Source: Sebastes aleutianus
Taxonomy: Eukaryota; Chordata; Actinopteri; Perciformes; Sebastidae
Length of the DNA stretch: 64,000 nt
Assembly (NCBI GenBank): GCA_916700875.1
Contig: CAKAKS010000284.1
Span: 20,001-84,000, forward strand
Direction: 5' to 3'
Part shown: piece by piece, positions 13,161-25,809 of the stretch
How positions within the stretch are numbered: the first letter of the stretch is position 1
Layout: each line of letters begins with the position of its first letter
The notes under the pieces: generated by a model
Database searches by the model: none
The model's input: only the letters and a program-made list of their open reading frames with translations
Told to the model about the DNA's origin: nothing
Program-made: the position numbers and the translations under genes

Positions 13161-14324
13161 GACTCCAGGTGTTTCTGACATTTTCAACCTCCTAAAGAAT
13201 CTTCTTTAAGTTTCTTTAACTTTGCTGTTTAAGCTTCGTCTCCAGGAGGACGGACACTGAGTGAACAGGAAGGAGTTCAGTACTCTGCTGTGGTGGGAAT
13301 CAAACCTGTGACCTGTGTGGTACGTTACATGAGAGGCAGACGGAGAGAGGGGGGGTGTACTGTAGGAAAGTACTGGGTCACACAGCCTCCCCCTGGGAGG
13401 AAGCTGATTGGCTGACGGAGATAAGAATCTCTCGTTACCACGTCAACGGTGGAGTGCCCTGTCCGTCAAGCGTCTGTTCCCACGGTAACAAAAGCTCCCA
13501 TTCCCCCCCGCTGGACCCCTTACCCCTCTAACTGGGAACGCTCCCAGTCTGTCTGTCTGTGCTCTTCTATCTTTATGAGGACGTTATGAGTTTATGAGAC
13601 GTCCTTCTGTCCTCTCAGAGGACGTTAGAGGGTTTAAACTTCTAGATTCAGGGTTCAGATTAGACGTATTATTAAAGTGTTATTGGCTCAGTGAATGTCC
13701 TGTATTCTGTCAAAGAGAGTCCTCACTAGTATAGAAACATGCTACTGTGTGTGTGTGTGTGATTGTGCGGTCGGTCTAAATGTTTTTATTGTCGGAGCAG
13801 GAGGAGTGAAAAAGGCCAAACTGATCCTATTAGAGTGAACGGAGGAAACACTCCCTCTCTCTCTCTCCGTCTGAATGAGGAGCCCGTCGTTGGCTGAAGC
13901 TGCTGTTATTCCTGCCAGCCTAGTTTATAAAATATTTAATAAACAAAAAACAAGATGCAAAAAGGTTTACATTTTAATCAGTTCCAGCTGATTACCGTTT
14001 ATAATTCATGAGGAGTAATCTGATATTTGACTTGTTCCTCTGAGACTTTACATGCTGACTAACATCCGCTCTTCTTCTTCTGTGATTCTCAGTGTAGCTT
14101 CATGACCGGAGGTTAACCTCCACCTGCCAACTTTATACTCATAATGTTGCTCTCAAACTTCACCAGATTGATGCATTTAACAACGTTTTGATCGTAGCTG
14201 GAACAACGTTCTCTAGAAAAAGATCTTCCTGTGATGATGAGGAATCTCTTTTAAAACATCTGATGTTTAGAGGCGAGGTGATAAATACATGATGAGATGT
14301 GACATGTACTGATCTTCATCAGGG
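13161..14324. other. Non-coding, nothing recognised
   Basis: Mixed unique sequence with a short GT tract near 13744. No exon, repeat array or RNA gene supported. Confidence 0.45.
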
Positions 14325-15340
14325 CTGTCACATTTAACGGGATAATAACGCCTTAATGCAAATTTGTTTTAATGGCACTAATTTCTTTAACGCGTTAACG
14401 TAATCGATCTTTCGGAGGTTGTAGCGGCTCAGCTTAAAGCTAGAGTGACGATACTGGTATCATATGAAACTAGAAAACCTAAGGAATCCATTGGTACCCG
14501 CCGAAAAATGTCCGAAAAAAGGCATCAGAAAAGTCTGAAAAATGTCCAAAAAAAGCGAAAGATAGGCAGAAGAAAAGTTAAAAAGTCGGAAAAACCAATG
14601 AAATAAAGCCCAAAAAATATCATAAAAGACAGTCAGAAAAATGTCTCAAAAAAATCAGAAAATATCCAAAAAAAGTCCAAAAATGCCCGAAAAATCTCTG
14701 AAAAATCTCTGAAAAAAGACAGAAAGATGTCTGAAAAAAAGCCCCAAAAATATCCGAAAACATGTCCGAAACAAAAGCCTAAAAAATATCAGAAAAAAAA
14801 GTCCAAAAAAAGTCTGGAAAATGTCCGAAAGAAAGGCAGAAGATCCTGGTATCATAGTAAACTATAAAACCTGATGAATCCATCGGTACCAACCAGGTCA
14901 GACTAGCTGGTCATGAAGGAGGTTAAATAACATTCCGCTAAATTTTGTCATGTCCATGTTCAAAGGGGTCCCTTGACCTCTGACCTCCAGATCAGTGAAA
15001 GTAAATGTGTTCTATGGGTACCCGCGAGTCTCCCCTTTACAGACATGCCCACTTTATGATAATCACATGCAGTTTGGGGCAAGTCATAGTCAAGTCAGCA
15101 CACTGACACACTGACAGCTGTTGTTGCCTGTTGGGCTGCAGTTTGCCATGTTATGATGGGAGCATATTGTTTTATGCTAAATGCAGTACCTGTGAGGGTT
15201 TCTGGACAATATCTGTCATTGTTTTGTGTTGTTAATTGATTTACAATAATACATATATAAATACATTTGTATATTTGTCCACTCCCATGTTGATAAGAGG
15301 ATTAAATACTTGACTAATCTCCTTTAAGGTTCATTTTGTT
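14325..15340. repeat. Dispersed teleost repeat with internal A-rich minisatellite
   Basis: Starts with 'cagggctgtcacattta' and ends near ccactcccatgttgataaga, phrases I associate with a high-copy fish element. Inside, 14505-14850 is a degenerate array of about 18-22-bp units around 'gaaaaatgtccgaaaaaa'. Parts recur at 34130-34440 (opposite orientation) and 57730-57790, including ggttgtagcggctcag. Confidence 0.65.
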
Positions 15341-15449
15341 TAGTTTTATTGTGAAATGTGATGAAACATCACCAGTCTGCTGCTGCTGTGTTTGCTTATA
15401 ACATCTGGATTGAACAGGCTGTTAAGCTGAATGAAGTGAGAGGTTACAC

Positions 15450-15465
15450 ACACACACACACGCAC

Positions 15466-15531
<66 letters not shown>

Positions 15532-15671
15532 AGCTGCAGGCGATGAATTGCTGCCTTGTTTAAAGAGAAGTGATACTTGAGCTGAATGAGTGAGAACAGA
15601 CCGCTCAGTGTAAAGTCCAGTCAATGAGGCTGAAGGCCAGCAGCAGGTCTACACGCACAAACACACACGCA

Positions 15672-15732
<61 letters not shown>
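15450..15732. repeat. Two (CA)n microsatellites
   Basis: CA tracts at about 15447-15529 and 15661-15732, about 130 bp apart. Both have occasional CG interruptions near their left ends. Confidence 0.95.
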
Positions 15733-15735
<3 letters not shown>

Positions 15736-16189
15736 GTCCTGTGTTTACCTTTTCTGGAAAAATCCGCCGGCAGAAATTCAAAGAAGAGCAGCTCTGAGAA
15801 TTAACATTCATCAGAAAAAACTTAAATCAATAAAGTCTGTTTGTCTCCAAACAGGAAATACTCAGAGGAGACTGTCAAAATAAAATAACACTTTCCTTGC
15901 ACATCACTAAAGCCACATCATAAAGACTCCATATCAAACACATAAATAAAACATTCTGACTAATCTTAAATAAATACAGACGAAATATGGCTTCTTCCAT
16001 CCTGTGTCTTTTCACAATAAGAGTCTGTAGACAGTTCATATTTCTCTGATCGTTATCGAGTCAAACTTTAGTTTCTGTCTGAGAGTTGTTATTATTATTA
16101 TTATTTAGTCTGTAAAACCAAAACTAGGAGCTAAAAGAGGCTTAAAAGCAGTGCTTTCACACCTAACCTGTTGGGTTCGGTTAGTACAG

Positions 16190-16740
16190 TTTGTTTGGAG
16201 GGTGGTCGAGTTGAGATGGAGATGGAGGTGGAGGTGAGGAGGTAAAAGCCTTGTGGCAGTACATCGACCGCTGTGGAGGTGAGGGAGAGATGGAGATGAG
16301 ATGGAGGAGGTGAGGAAAAAGTGAGGGGGTAAAAGTCTGGTTGTGGCGGTACATCGACTGCTGTGAGGTGGTGGTGGAGGTGAGGGGGTGGAGGAGGAGG
16401 AGGAGGAGGAGGAGGAGGTGGAGGTGGAGGTGAGGGGGTGGAGGAGGAGGTAGAGGAGGAGGTGGAGGTAGAGGAGGAGGAGGAGGAGGTGGAGGTGACG
16501 AGGTGGAGGAGGAAGAGGAGGTGACGAGGTAAAAGCCTGGTTGTGGCGGTGCATCGACCGCTGTGAGGTGGTTGTGGAGGTGAGGGAGAGATGGAGATGA
16601 GATGGAAGTAGAGGAGGAGGTGGAGGAGGAGGAGGTGAAGGAGGAGGAAGACGAGGAGGAGGAGGAGGAGGTGATATAGGAGGTAGAGGAGGAGGAGGAG
16701 GAGGAAGGTGAGGAGGTAAAAGCCTTGTTGTGGCGGTACA
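16190..16740 (+). repeat. Purine-rich (GGA/GGT)n minisatellite
   Basis: About 550 bp of almost pure purine on the plus strand, built of gga, ggt and gaggtgg units, punctuated four times by a spacer containing 'gcggtacatcgaccgctgtg' (about 16248, 16340, 16540, 16730). Ser- and Pro-rich reverse-strand frames through it are artefacts. It has G-quadruplex and triplex potential. Confidence 0.9.
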
Positions 16741-19199
16741 TCGACCGCTGTCTGTGGCTTCAGGTCAGAAACAGGTCAAATGTTTTAGAGCTTCAACAAA
16801 CCACAAGATGACCTTTGACCCCGACAAGCTCTCTGCTGACAGTTCACCCCCCCTCTCTGTGTTTACAGTTTGCCTCTCACTACTGCTATACATACACACA
16901 GTATACACAGTACACACAGTACACACAGTACACACACAGTACACTCAGAGTCGAGTAGTAGTGGCATGAGAAGAAAATACTCCAGTAAAGTACCTCAAAT
17001 TAGTACTTAAATATAGTACTTGAACGTACTTTGTACTTGTACTGAGTTATCTGAGTTCCTGCTGACTGAACATCTTCTAACCCTCTAATGAGAGAACAGT
17101 TTTAAAGCTAATAGAGAAGTTTATATATTTATAAAGTGCGTTAAACCTCTGTAGGATTTTTAATTTAGTTGTTTATTTATCTTCTCTCTGTACTTCTTAA
17201 ATAATGAATATTAAATAAATACATCAGTTGTATAAAGTGCTGAGTTTACAGACAGCAGCTGAGAGCTTCTGCTCACATTAATTATTTACTCATTAACATT
17301 CACAGCGGCTCATTTAGCCGACGCTGCATTCTTTATTAGAAGGTAACAAAAAGAGTTAAGAGTTTATCAGTTTACACATTCACCATATATACTATACAGT
17401 ATATACTATATCCTATATATTATACATATATCAGTATGTGCATGAGTTACAAGGATAGTATAAATACTGTATGTATATACTGTATTAGTTGGATACTTTC
17501 GTGCTTTTACTGAAGTAACATTTTGAGTTTTTACACCGTAGTATTATTACTTTTACTTCAGTAAAAGGTAATACTGAGTACTTGTACTACTAGTACTTCC
17601 TCCAGCGCTGTAAAGACAAAGGAGCATTATAGTTTGTATTATTTAAAGAGTTCATGTTCAGCTATGAACTAATATTCAGACAGTGTTTGTGATTTATGAG
17701 CTCTGCTGATGTCTCCCTGAGTCTTAGTGTTAATGGCCTGTGGTCGCAGGGAAAGACGTGTGAATGACACGATAATGTACGAGGCAAAGCGGCAATAAGA
17801 ACGCAACTTTTTGTCTGCCTTTCTTCCGCCTTTGTTTCAGACATTTTTTCAAACTTTTTTCGGACTTTCAGGCTTTTTTCTGCCTTTTTATGGACTTTTT
17901 TGTCATTTTTCTGACATTTCTTTGGACTTTTTGTGGTCATTTTTCTGACTTTTTCTTGCTTTAGCGTGTCGTGTGTACACCATGCAGTGACTGCAATGTA
18001 AATGGATCCATGTAAATATGCTACGCTCAGTGACAGCAGTTTGTATTTATATCTTTGTTTCTCCTCGTTTGAGAGGTGATCTTAATACTAGTGGGTTGTA
18101 ATAAATAAAGATTTGACTAGCTCTTTGGAGTTTAGTGTTAGCCGCCATGTTGGAACAGTGTTTTGCCCTCCAGGCTCTGTGTCAGTCACGTGACTGAGAA
18201 CTATGAATTGGATGGATTGCTATGATTGCTGTTATTATAATTTAAATGAAGTGAGGAGTTTGATGATGATCAGCAGGAATAGAGAGCGTTCATTAAGATG
18301 TTAGACTTCCTGTTGTTGGTCATGGGATCAGGTTTGATGCTGATGTTCTTCTTCTTATCTACATCCTGGTACTCTGGGATCCTCGGGGACCTTCAACACA
18401 GTAAACAGGAAGTACTCAGGTCCAACCACTGACCCCACGATGGCACCCTGTGGGATTCTGGGTAACGTAGTTGACGTCCCTCCGCATGTCAGCAGTAGAG
18501 GTGGACGAAGTCACATGTCAGGGAGGACTAAGAGGACTGGAGGACTGGAGGACTGGAGGACTGGGAGGACTGGGAGGAGTGGGAGGACTGGGAGGACTGG
18601 GAGGGGTGGATGTAAACCAGTGTGGGAACAGAGCAGAGGAGGAAATGTTAATCTGTATGACCTCTGGATAAGAAGTGAGGAGCGTCAGAGTGCTTATAGA
18701 CAGGAAGCTATTATCTTATAGACAGGAAGCGATTATCTTATAGACGGGAAGCTGCACTCCCAGCATCATATGTACAGGAAACCAGTATGTTAAGGATGTG
18801 GCGTCTCCTCGCCCCTCAGTTGAGGGAACGTTGGGCCTCGTTCATCTCCAGTCATATTAGTGAGATCCGTGTGTATTTAATCTTTTAACTGAGCAGCAGA
18901 GAGCTGATTGTGTATTCTGACTAACTGAAGCTTCTCCAGCAGCTCAGATTACTGAGCAGTAATCAACACGAGACGATCAAACGCCTCCTATTACCTGAGA
19001 GGTGCAACCAAGTAGACGAGATGTTTTACTGTCCCGAAAGTAGGCCTATTAAGAAATAAACTCAACAGGGATTTAAACAAGTATGATAATTTATTAATGT
19101 ACAAAACACAGTTAATATGTTCTCCTCAAAGCCACCAGACTCCACTGACAGAAACAGTAATTTTACCTCTCTGATCGTTGTAAAACGCACTTCATTCAA
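16741..19199. other. Non-coding with small repeats
   Basis: Holds a (acacagt)n tract (about 16897-16940), fragments of the 'agtacttgtact' repeat (16983-17045, 17485-17605), a reverse-oriented A/T-rich minisatellite patch (17820-17960) and a gactggaggactggga array (18535-18607). No exon seen. Confidence 0.6.
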
Positions 19200-19415
19200 A
19201 ACTCAACAGTTTTCAAACATTTTTGTTGACATTTTTTTGACATTTGCAGACTTTCCTTCTGCCGTTCTTTCTGACATTTTTCAGACATTTTTTTTACTTT
19301 TTTCTGGTTTTTTTCAGACTTTATTTGGAATATTTTTCGGACATTTTTCTGACTTTTCTTCTGCCTTCCACCTTTTTTCTGACATTTTTTAAAAACCTTT
19401 TTTTAGGTCATTTTT
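19200..19415 (-). repeat. A-rich dispersed minisatellite patch (minus)
   Basis: T-rich units such as ctgacatttttcagacattt, the reverse complement of the 'gaaaaatgtccgaaaaa' family at 14505-14850. Frames across it are Phe-rich and not genes. Confidence 0.75.
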
Positions 19416-19429
19416 TTTTCGTAGTTGTT

Positions 19430-19600
19430 GAGTTCATGTGGTCTGACAGGAGGGTAGGAACCAGTGAAACCAGTGAGTTCATGTGGTCTGACAGGAGGGT
19501 AGGAACCAGTGAAACCAGTGAGTTCATGTGGTCCGACAGGAGGGTAGGAACCAGTGAAACCAGTGAGTTCATGTGGTCTGACAGGAGGGTAGGAACCAAA
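19430..19600 (+). repeat. 45-bp tandem repeat, 3.8 copies
   Basis: Units begin gagttcatgtggtctgacag at 19430, 19475, 19520 and 19565, nearly identical (one T/C difference noted). Its length is a multiple of three, which explains the open frames on both strands. Confidence 0.95.
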
Positions 19601-19912
19601 ATGCTGCCAGATTTTAGTTCCTACCGTCTCTTTGTCTCTGCTCCTATTGGATGTGACAGCTGATATTGAGAGGAAGCAATGTGAGAATATCTGAGCGCTG
19701 CCAAACTGACCAGTGAGAGTGTGTGTGACCGTGATAATGACTGCGACACACACACAAACACACACACACACTGAGACCAACAGCAGTATTGACTGAAGGC
19801 TCAGATAAACACAGATCTACTCCACATATCGACTGAAAGCAGAGCTCAGACGCTACGACGATGAAGTCATCCTGTCACATGAGACTGTTTGGGTTGGAGA
19901 AGGGGTTTGTGA

Positions 19913-19916
<4 letters not shown>

Positions 19917-19949
<33 letters not shown>

Positions 19950-20009
19950 TGTGAGTGTGAGTGTGAGTGTGAGTGTGAGTGTGAGTGTGAGTGTGAGTGT
20001 GAGTGTGTG
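19917..20009 (+). repeat. (GT)n followed by (GTGAGT)10
   Basis: A short GT tract passes into ten perfect GTGAGT hexamers at 19945-20004. GTGAGT is the core 5' splice-site consensus. Confidence 0.95.
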
Positions 20010-20029
20010 GGTTGGACTGAATAATATCA

Positions 20030-20130
20030 CCTGTAGTGGAAGAAGTACTCAGATCCTTTACTGCAGTAGAAGTACTAATACCACACTGTAAAACTACAAG
20101 TAATGTCTTGCATTGAAACTATTACTTTAT
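20030..20130 (+). repeat. 'agtactcagatcctttact' dispersed repeat fragment
   Basis: Phrases gtagtggaagaagtactcag and tactaataccacactgta, which I associate with a very common teleost element. Related fragments at 2835-2885, 16983, 17485, 23940-24030, 24920-24965, 36985-37600 and 50680-50850. Confidence 0.6.
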
Positions 20131-20321
20131 TACAAAGTCTTATCAGTATGATGTGTTTAAAGCCTCTGAACACCCACACGGGTGTTTTTCAGTTCTCGAC
20201 CTCTGCTCAGGTTGACAACGTTTACATCATCCTGTACTGACATCACGGTTTCCACAGAGAGCAGCATCTGTTCAACGTGTCCTGATTCAACATTCACCTG
20301 CCTGCTGACTGGAGAACATAT

Positions 20322-21359
20322 GGAGGACGGAACCTGCCAAAATAAAGAAATTAATTAATATATAAATAAATGACTCGATAAATAAATAAATGTCATTAAA
20401 TGTAAACAAAAATAATATTAAAAATAAATGTAGCCATTAATAAATTGATATATCTGTTTAATTTGTTTCTTTATTTATTTATCTCCCCCTGATTTATTTA
20501 CTCTTCTGTTTAATTTTTCCTTTTTATTATTTATTTATTTATTTATTTTTAGAAATTCTTAAATGTATTTATTTATTTTTGCATTAATTTTGTATTTAAT
20601 TATTTATTTTTGCACTTATATTTTTATTGATTTTATAATCATTTTAAATGTATTTATTTATTTATTTATTCATGAGGAAATAAATCATTTGCCCCCTCAT
20701 TTGCATAATGAGGCAGAAATGCATAAAGAAATGTGTAAAGAAAAGAATACAGGAATAAATAAGTTTGGGGAAATACTGTAAAAAAAAAAGGGGTGAAATG
20801 CAAATGGAACATTGTGCATAAATAAATAAATTTAAAAATAAATAAAAAAAGAATTGCAAAATAAATTTAAAAATGAATACATAAATAAATAAAAGTGAAA
20901 ATTAAACAGAGGAGTTAACAAATAAGAGAATTAATGCAAAGATAAATAAATGAAGAAGCAAATTAAAATAGAAATGTATAAAGAAATGTAAAAAGAAAGG
21001 AATACAGAAATAAATAAGTTTGGGGAAATAAATAAGGGGTGAAATGCAAATGGAAAATCGTGCATAAATAAATAAATAAAAAATAAGTGGAAAAAAATAA
21101 ATAAATGCAAAGATAAATGATTAAAAAAAAAAAAATGCAAATATAAACAAATACATTTAAAAATAAATAAAAATAAATACACAAATAAATACAAGGGAAA
21201 ATTAAACAGAAGAGTAAGTTTTCAATTTATGTCACATTTTATCAATTAATTAATGGCTACATTTATTTTTAATATTTTTGCTACATTTAATGATATATTT
21301 ATATATTTATTGAGTAATTTATTCATTTATTTTTTTAATGCTGGCCGGTTCCGTCCTCC
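20322..21359. mobile_element. AT-rich fold-back element
   Basis: Ends are inverted repeats: ggaggacggaacctgcc at 20322-20338 and ggccggttccgtcctcc at 21343-21359 (16 of 17 pair). Between them, (aaat)/(attt)-type blocks run T-rich on the left half and A-rich on the right, so much of the 1-kb unit can self-pair. No transposase. No target duplication is evident. Likely a fold-back or MITE-like element. Confidence 0.7.
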
Positions 21360-21852
21360 GTAGAAACACAGGTTTTCTGAAGCCGTGGAATAAAAACTAG
21401 GAGACATTTATTCAGACAGACACACCTGACGGAGAGCAGACTGATTCTCCGTCTGTCTGAGAGGAAAAACAGAAACCAGCTCTTTGTTGGTGTCGTTCAT
21501 TCAGTGTTTCTGGCTCCTCACACATTTAGTTTCTGTGTTTTTAATTCTCTGTTGTTGGTTTCTTGGCCGTCCTGCTGCTTCATCCTGCTCTCAGTGTTTC
21601 AGTCCGTCTGGCTCCGATGCTAATGTTCCTACCAGTCCTCCCCTCTCCTCTCTTCTCTCCTCTTCTCATCTCATCTGTGTGAATTAATGCAAGAGAAGAA
21701 GAAGAATAGCTCTTTGTTTTCATCTGTTCTTCAGCTCCGCTCTGAGAGCAGCTTCTGTTCTCCTCCTGGTTTCCATCAGTGGAGGTGTTTTCAGCTCTTA
21801 TCTTAGCAGCAGAGGAGAGGCTGGTTTTACAGAAGGTTAACCATGGACAGAT

Positions 21853-21893
<41 letters not shown>

Positions 21894-22969
21894 CTTCTCA
21901 CATTATAAATCAGTGTGAACAGCAGAGGAGGCTTGTTGTGAAAAATCACAGACGACGTGTGAATATTCAAAGTGAGGTTCAACTCTCTTTACTCAAACTT
22001 TACTCAGAGTCTTCGTCAGAATCTGAAGATGGAGCCGAAGGTCGACAGGTAGATTGGTGTGTTGTTGGCGGTGATGTGGCCGTTGTACGGGAGGCAGATG
22101 TCTCTATTTACCGGTCCGACTCTCAGCTGTGGTCGCCAGATCTGGATAGTAAATAAAACCTCTTCTCTGTGACCACGTTGGTATCAGATGAACTGGTTTC
22201 CAGTGACTGTGATGATGTAATGGGGATGATGTCATTATGTTGAAGCCTCAGCCTTGACTCGCCAGGTGTGTTCTCACTCCTCACGTACCTGCCTGCTTCT
22301 GTGTGTGCATGGAGTGATAATTGACTTCCTGTGACGGCGCCAGACTGAAGTCACCTGGTTTTTCTCTCCAGCTGTTCCTCTCTTTGTTCTTCAGCTCATA
22401 TCACACAAACAGAAATATTATAGAAGCTGCTCTGTCGACCCAGTATAGGTTCAGGAAGTTCAGACTCTGGAGATTCAGACTCTATCCTGAATGAAAGTTT
22501 CTCTAACTGTGAGCGGTGTGGATGGATTATATTAAAGCTCTGTGTTATCATCAGACAGACTGAGGACGGAGAACTAAAGTCTGTCAATGTAATAAAGGTC
22601 CAGCAGGACGACACTGATCTGCTAAACAAAGGAAGTCCAGCTGTTGACTCAACTCCAAACATCTGGTAGCTTCATATGTCTTCTCCTGTTTCCTGCTGTC
22701 ACTTCTTGTTAGAGTGTTTTCTGCTCTACGAGATGATTATTTAGCTCCATGGAGGAGAATCTGAGGTTTCTGTAAAACACACCGACTCTGCTGATGAGGC
22801 TCTGGGACTTTTACTAACACCGACCGTCCACTAGGAGACTTTAAAGACTTAAAAGACTAAAATCTGAGAGTTTTTTACCAAAAGAAAAACTGTTGAGAAA
22901 GACGTGGACATAAATTGCTGCATCCCTCGAAATCCCCAACGAGTAAACTATAGCTAGCTAGTCCCGATT
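21360..22969. other. Non-coding, nothing recognised
   Basis: Unique-looking sequence with an (AG)n tract at 21855-21891. Open frames at 21779-22156 and 22396-22662 (minus) have no family features or splice context. Confidence 0.45.
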
Positions 22970-23525
22970 GATTTTTCTGTATTCATTTGCTCAATAAATA
23001 AATAAATAAATGTATAAATAAATAATAAATGGATAAATACATTAATAAATAATGAAAAGATAAATAAATACAATTTAAAAAATCATAAAAATAATTGCAT
23101 GAATAAATGCAAAATTCATAAATAAATAATAAAAATAAAACTATACACATGAATAAATAAATGCAAAAATAAATAAATACATTAAAAAAATAATAGGAAT
23201 AAATAAATAAATGCAAAAATGTATTTTAAAAAAAATAAATAAATAAATAATGCAAAATAAATAAATAAACATTTTAAAAATGTATAAAAATGAATACATA
23301 AATAAAAGGAAAAATTAAACAGAGGAGTAAATAAATGAGGGAATTAATACAAAGATAAATAAATATAGATGCAAATTAAAACAGAAATATCAATTTATGT
23401 CACATTTCATCAATTAATTAATGGTTACATTTATTTTTTATACTATTTTTGCTGCGTTTAATGACATTTAGTTATTCATTGAGTCATTTATTTATTCATT
23501 TATTTTTTATGTTGGAAGGTTCTGT
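22970..23525. mobile_element. AT-rich fold-back element, related to 20322-21359
   Basis: Same (aaataaat)n interior and the same right end (caattaattaatggttacat...ggttctgtcctcg). The left end is truncated or diverged. Probably a second, partial copy. Confidence 0.55.
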
Positions 23526-24084
23526 CCTCGTTTAACCCCTCTTTCTTTTATCTTTATTTTAAAATTGTTTTTCTGCAGTCTTGTTGTTTTGTTTAAACAG
23601 TAATCGTCATTATATTAGTTGAACTAGTGTTTCTGGCTGCAGTAGTTTAGTTGATAATGACCTGATTTAACCTCGTTCCATCAGTGTTAGTCGACTCTGC
23701 AGCTTCGTTTCCTTCCCTCCTCTTCCTCTAACACTCTTCACTCTGACTCAGCAGGTAAAACTCAGAGATCTTCGCGTCCTGTTAGTCGCTCCGACTTCCT
23801 GTTTGACATTTAGTGACTCCCATCGGAGCGTTACTCACAGTTATTTAGAAGTTTTACCTCCTGTGTTCTACTCAGGCTTGTTTTTCTTTTGTTCGTGTCG
23901 GGAATCCTGCGGACTTTCCCGGACTAAACGTCAGACCTGCAGCAGTGGAATGTAACTGAGTACATTTACTTAAGTACTGTACTTCAGTAGTATTTTTGAG
24001 GTACTTGTACTCTGGTACTCAGCACCTGATTGGACGAACTCTTTCCCTCGCGGGCTGCTGCTCCCTGCTTTCAAACATCGAACC

Positions 24085-24704
24085 AACATGGCGCCTCGTT
24101 TAGAAACTTTCTTCTCTTAAATCGCGAAAATAGTTCACCGAAATGTGATTCAGAAAACATTTTATGAGAGAAATAATTCATGTTGATGAATCTGTCTTTA
24201 TTTTAGATCAACGGTTAGTTTAAAAGTTTCTAGAGAGTTTCCAGAGGGCGGCGAGTCGCGCCGAACGCCCCTGATTTGCAGAAATCAGGGACTTTAGGAA
24301 GAAGAAGTCAGACGGCGGCTGGCGATACCGCGGTTTAACACTCTGCGGCTCACGTTACCACAGTTTCACCAGCGTGACGGAGAACTACGGTGGCCTTCAG
24401 GTGACGTAAAAACATGAAAGTGTTTCTCTAGAGCCAGAGTTTGGTTTGTCCGTTCTGGAGTCCTGTAGAAACATGGAGGACTCCGTGAAGAAGACCCGCT
24501 CCCTGTGTAGAACCAACATGGCGGCTCGTTTGGAAACTTTCTTCTCTTATATCACGAAAATAGTTCATCGAAATGTGTTTCTGAAAACATTTTATGAGAA
24601 AAATAATCCTGCAGTTGATGAATCTGTCTTTATTTTAGATATTTTAAAAGTTTCTACAAAGTTTCCAGAGGCGGCGAGTTGCGCCGGACGCCCCTGATTT
24701 GCAC
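24085..24704 (+). repeat. Direct duplication of about 200 bp
   Basis: Copy 1 about 24085-24290 and copy 2 about 24511-24704 share accaacatggcg, gctcgtttagaaactttctt-type, ctgtctttattttagat and cgcccctgatttgca segments. The 83-codon frame at 24446-24697 lies over copy 2; copy 1 has stops in the same frame, so this is not supported as a gene. Confidence 0.8.
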
Positions 24705-24710
24705 AAAGTA

Positions 24711-24740
24711 GCCTAGACCTCAACTTTATGAGGTCTAGGC
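24711..24740. other. Perfect 12-bp-stem hairpin
   Basis: gcctagacctca / loop acttta / tgaggtctaggc. Directly after the second copy of the duplication and before a dispersed repeat, so probably an element terminus or junction. Confidence 0.85.
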
Positions 24741-24744
24741 GTCA

Positions 24745-24920
24745 CGTCGACGCCTCGCCTCTCGAATCGCTCCGCCACGCTACCAGAATGCATTGCACGC
24801 CTGACAATGAATGGGAAGCGTGGAAAGGACGGAGGCTGTGGACACGTACTATTACTCAGATGGTTGCAATCTGCAACCGCACCGCTAGATGGCACCAAAA
24901 CCTCCACACTGCACCTTTAA
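24745..24920. repeat. Dispersed teleost repeat
   Basis: Contains 'gcaaccgcaccgctagatgg' and 'acactgcacctttaag', typical of a common fish element; identification from memory. Confidence 0.5.
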
Positions 24921-25262
24921 GTAGAGTACTCGAGTAAATGTACTTAGTTACATTCTACTACTGGTTTTATTCGCTGTGATAGAGAGCTGCTGCTGTCTTT
25001 GTTAGATGTTTCTTACTGTCTTCACTCTCATCAATCAATCAATCGATCAATCAGAATCAGACTAGTACATTTATTGATCAGTGAGGACCATCAGGACTCA
25101 TTCACACCTCAAACCTCCTTCCTCCTTCCTGTGAGCTGAAAACCAGAAGACCATTAACTGTGAGTCATCCTGTTGTGTGTGTGTGTAATAGATAGAGAGA
25201 GAGCATGCTGGGTAATCTCATTACCTGGGTGGTCTCCACGCTGTGATTGGTGGCTATTATAT

Positions 25263-25428
<166 letters not shown>

Positions 25429-25809
25429 TATTACAGCAGGATTACAGTGTATTAGTGCTGTTTATCCGTCTACATCCAGCTATTGATCTGAGCGGTCTGT
25501 GTGTGTCTGACCTCTGACCTCTCACGATGGCTCTACTTTCCCGTTATTGATGTCATTGTCTTTGATTAATTATTACACACGTATGACATCAGCTTCTGTT
25601 GGGGGGGTCAAAGGTTAAAACGTGAATATATGAGGATGTAATCCTGTAAAGAGCCTCGACACAGTGTCGTTATCTCTCACACACACACACACACACACAC
25701 TCACCATGTTTACTGTGTGTTGGGTTGGTTGTAAATCCAACTGTGTTTGCTTAATGCTGCGTTCACACCCTCTGGACCGCCGCTATCATCCATGTTCATT
25801 CACTATAGA

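Noticed and set aside
16105..16741. Ser-rich and Pro/Leu-rich minus-strand frames
   Set aside because: Translations of a GGA/GGT purine tract.
24446..24697. 83-codon frame MSVLESCRNMEDSVKKTRSL...
   Set aside because: It lies in the second copy of a local duplication; the first copy has stops in the same frame and no splice context or family was found.
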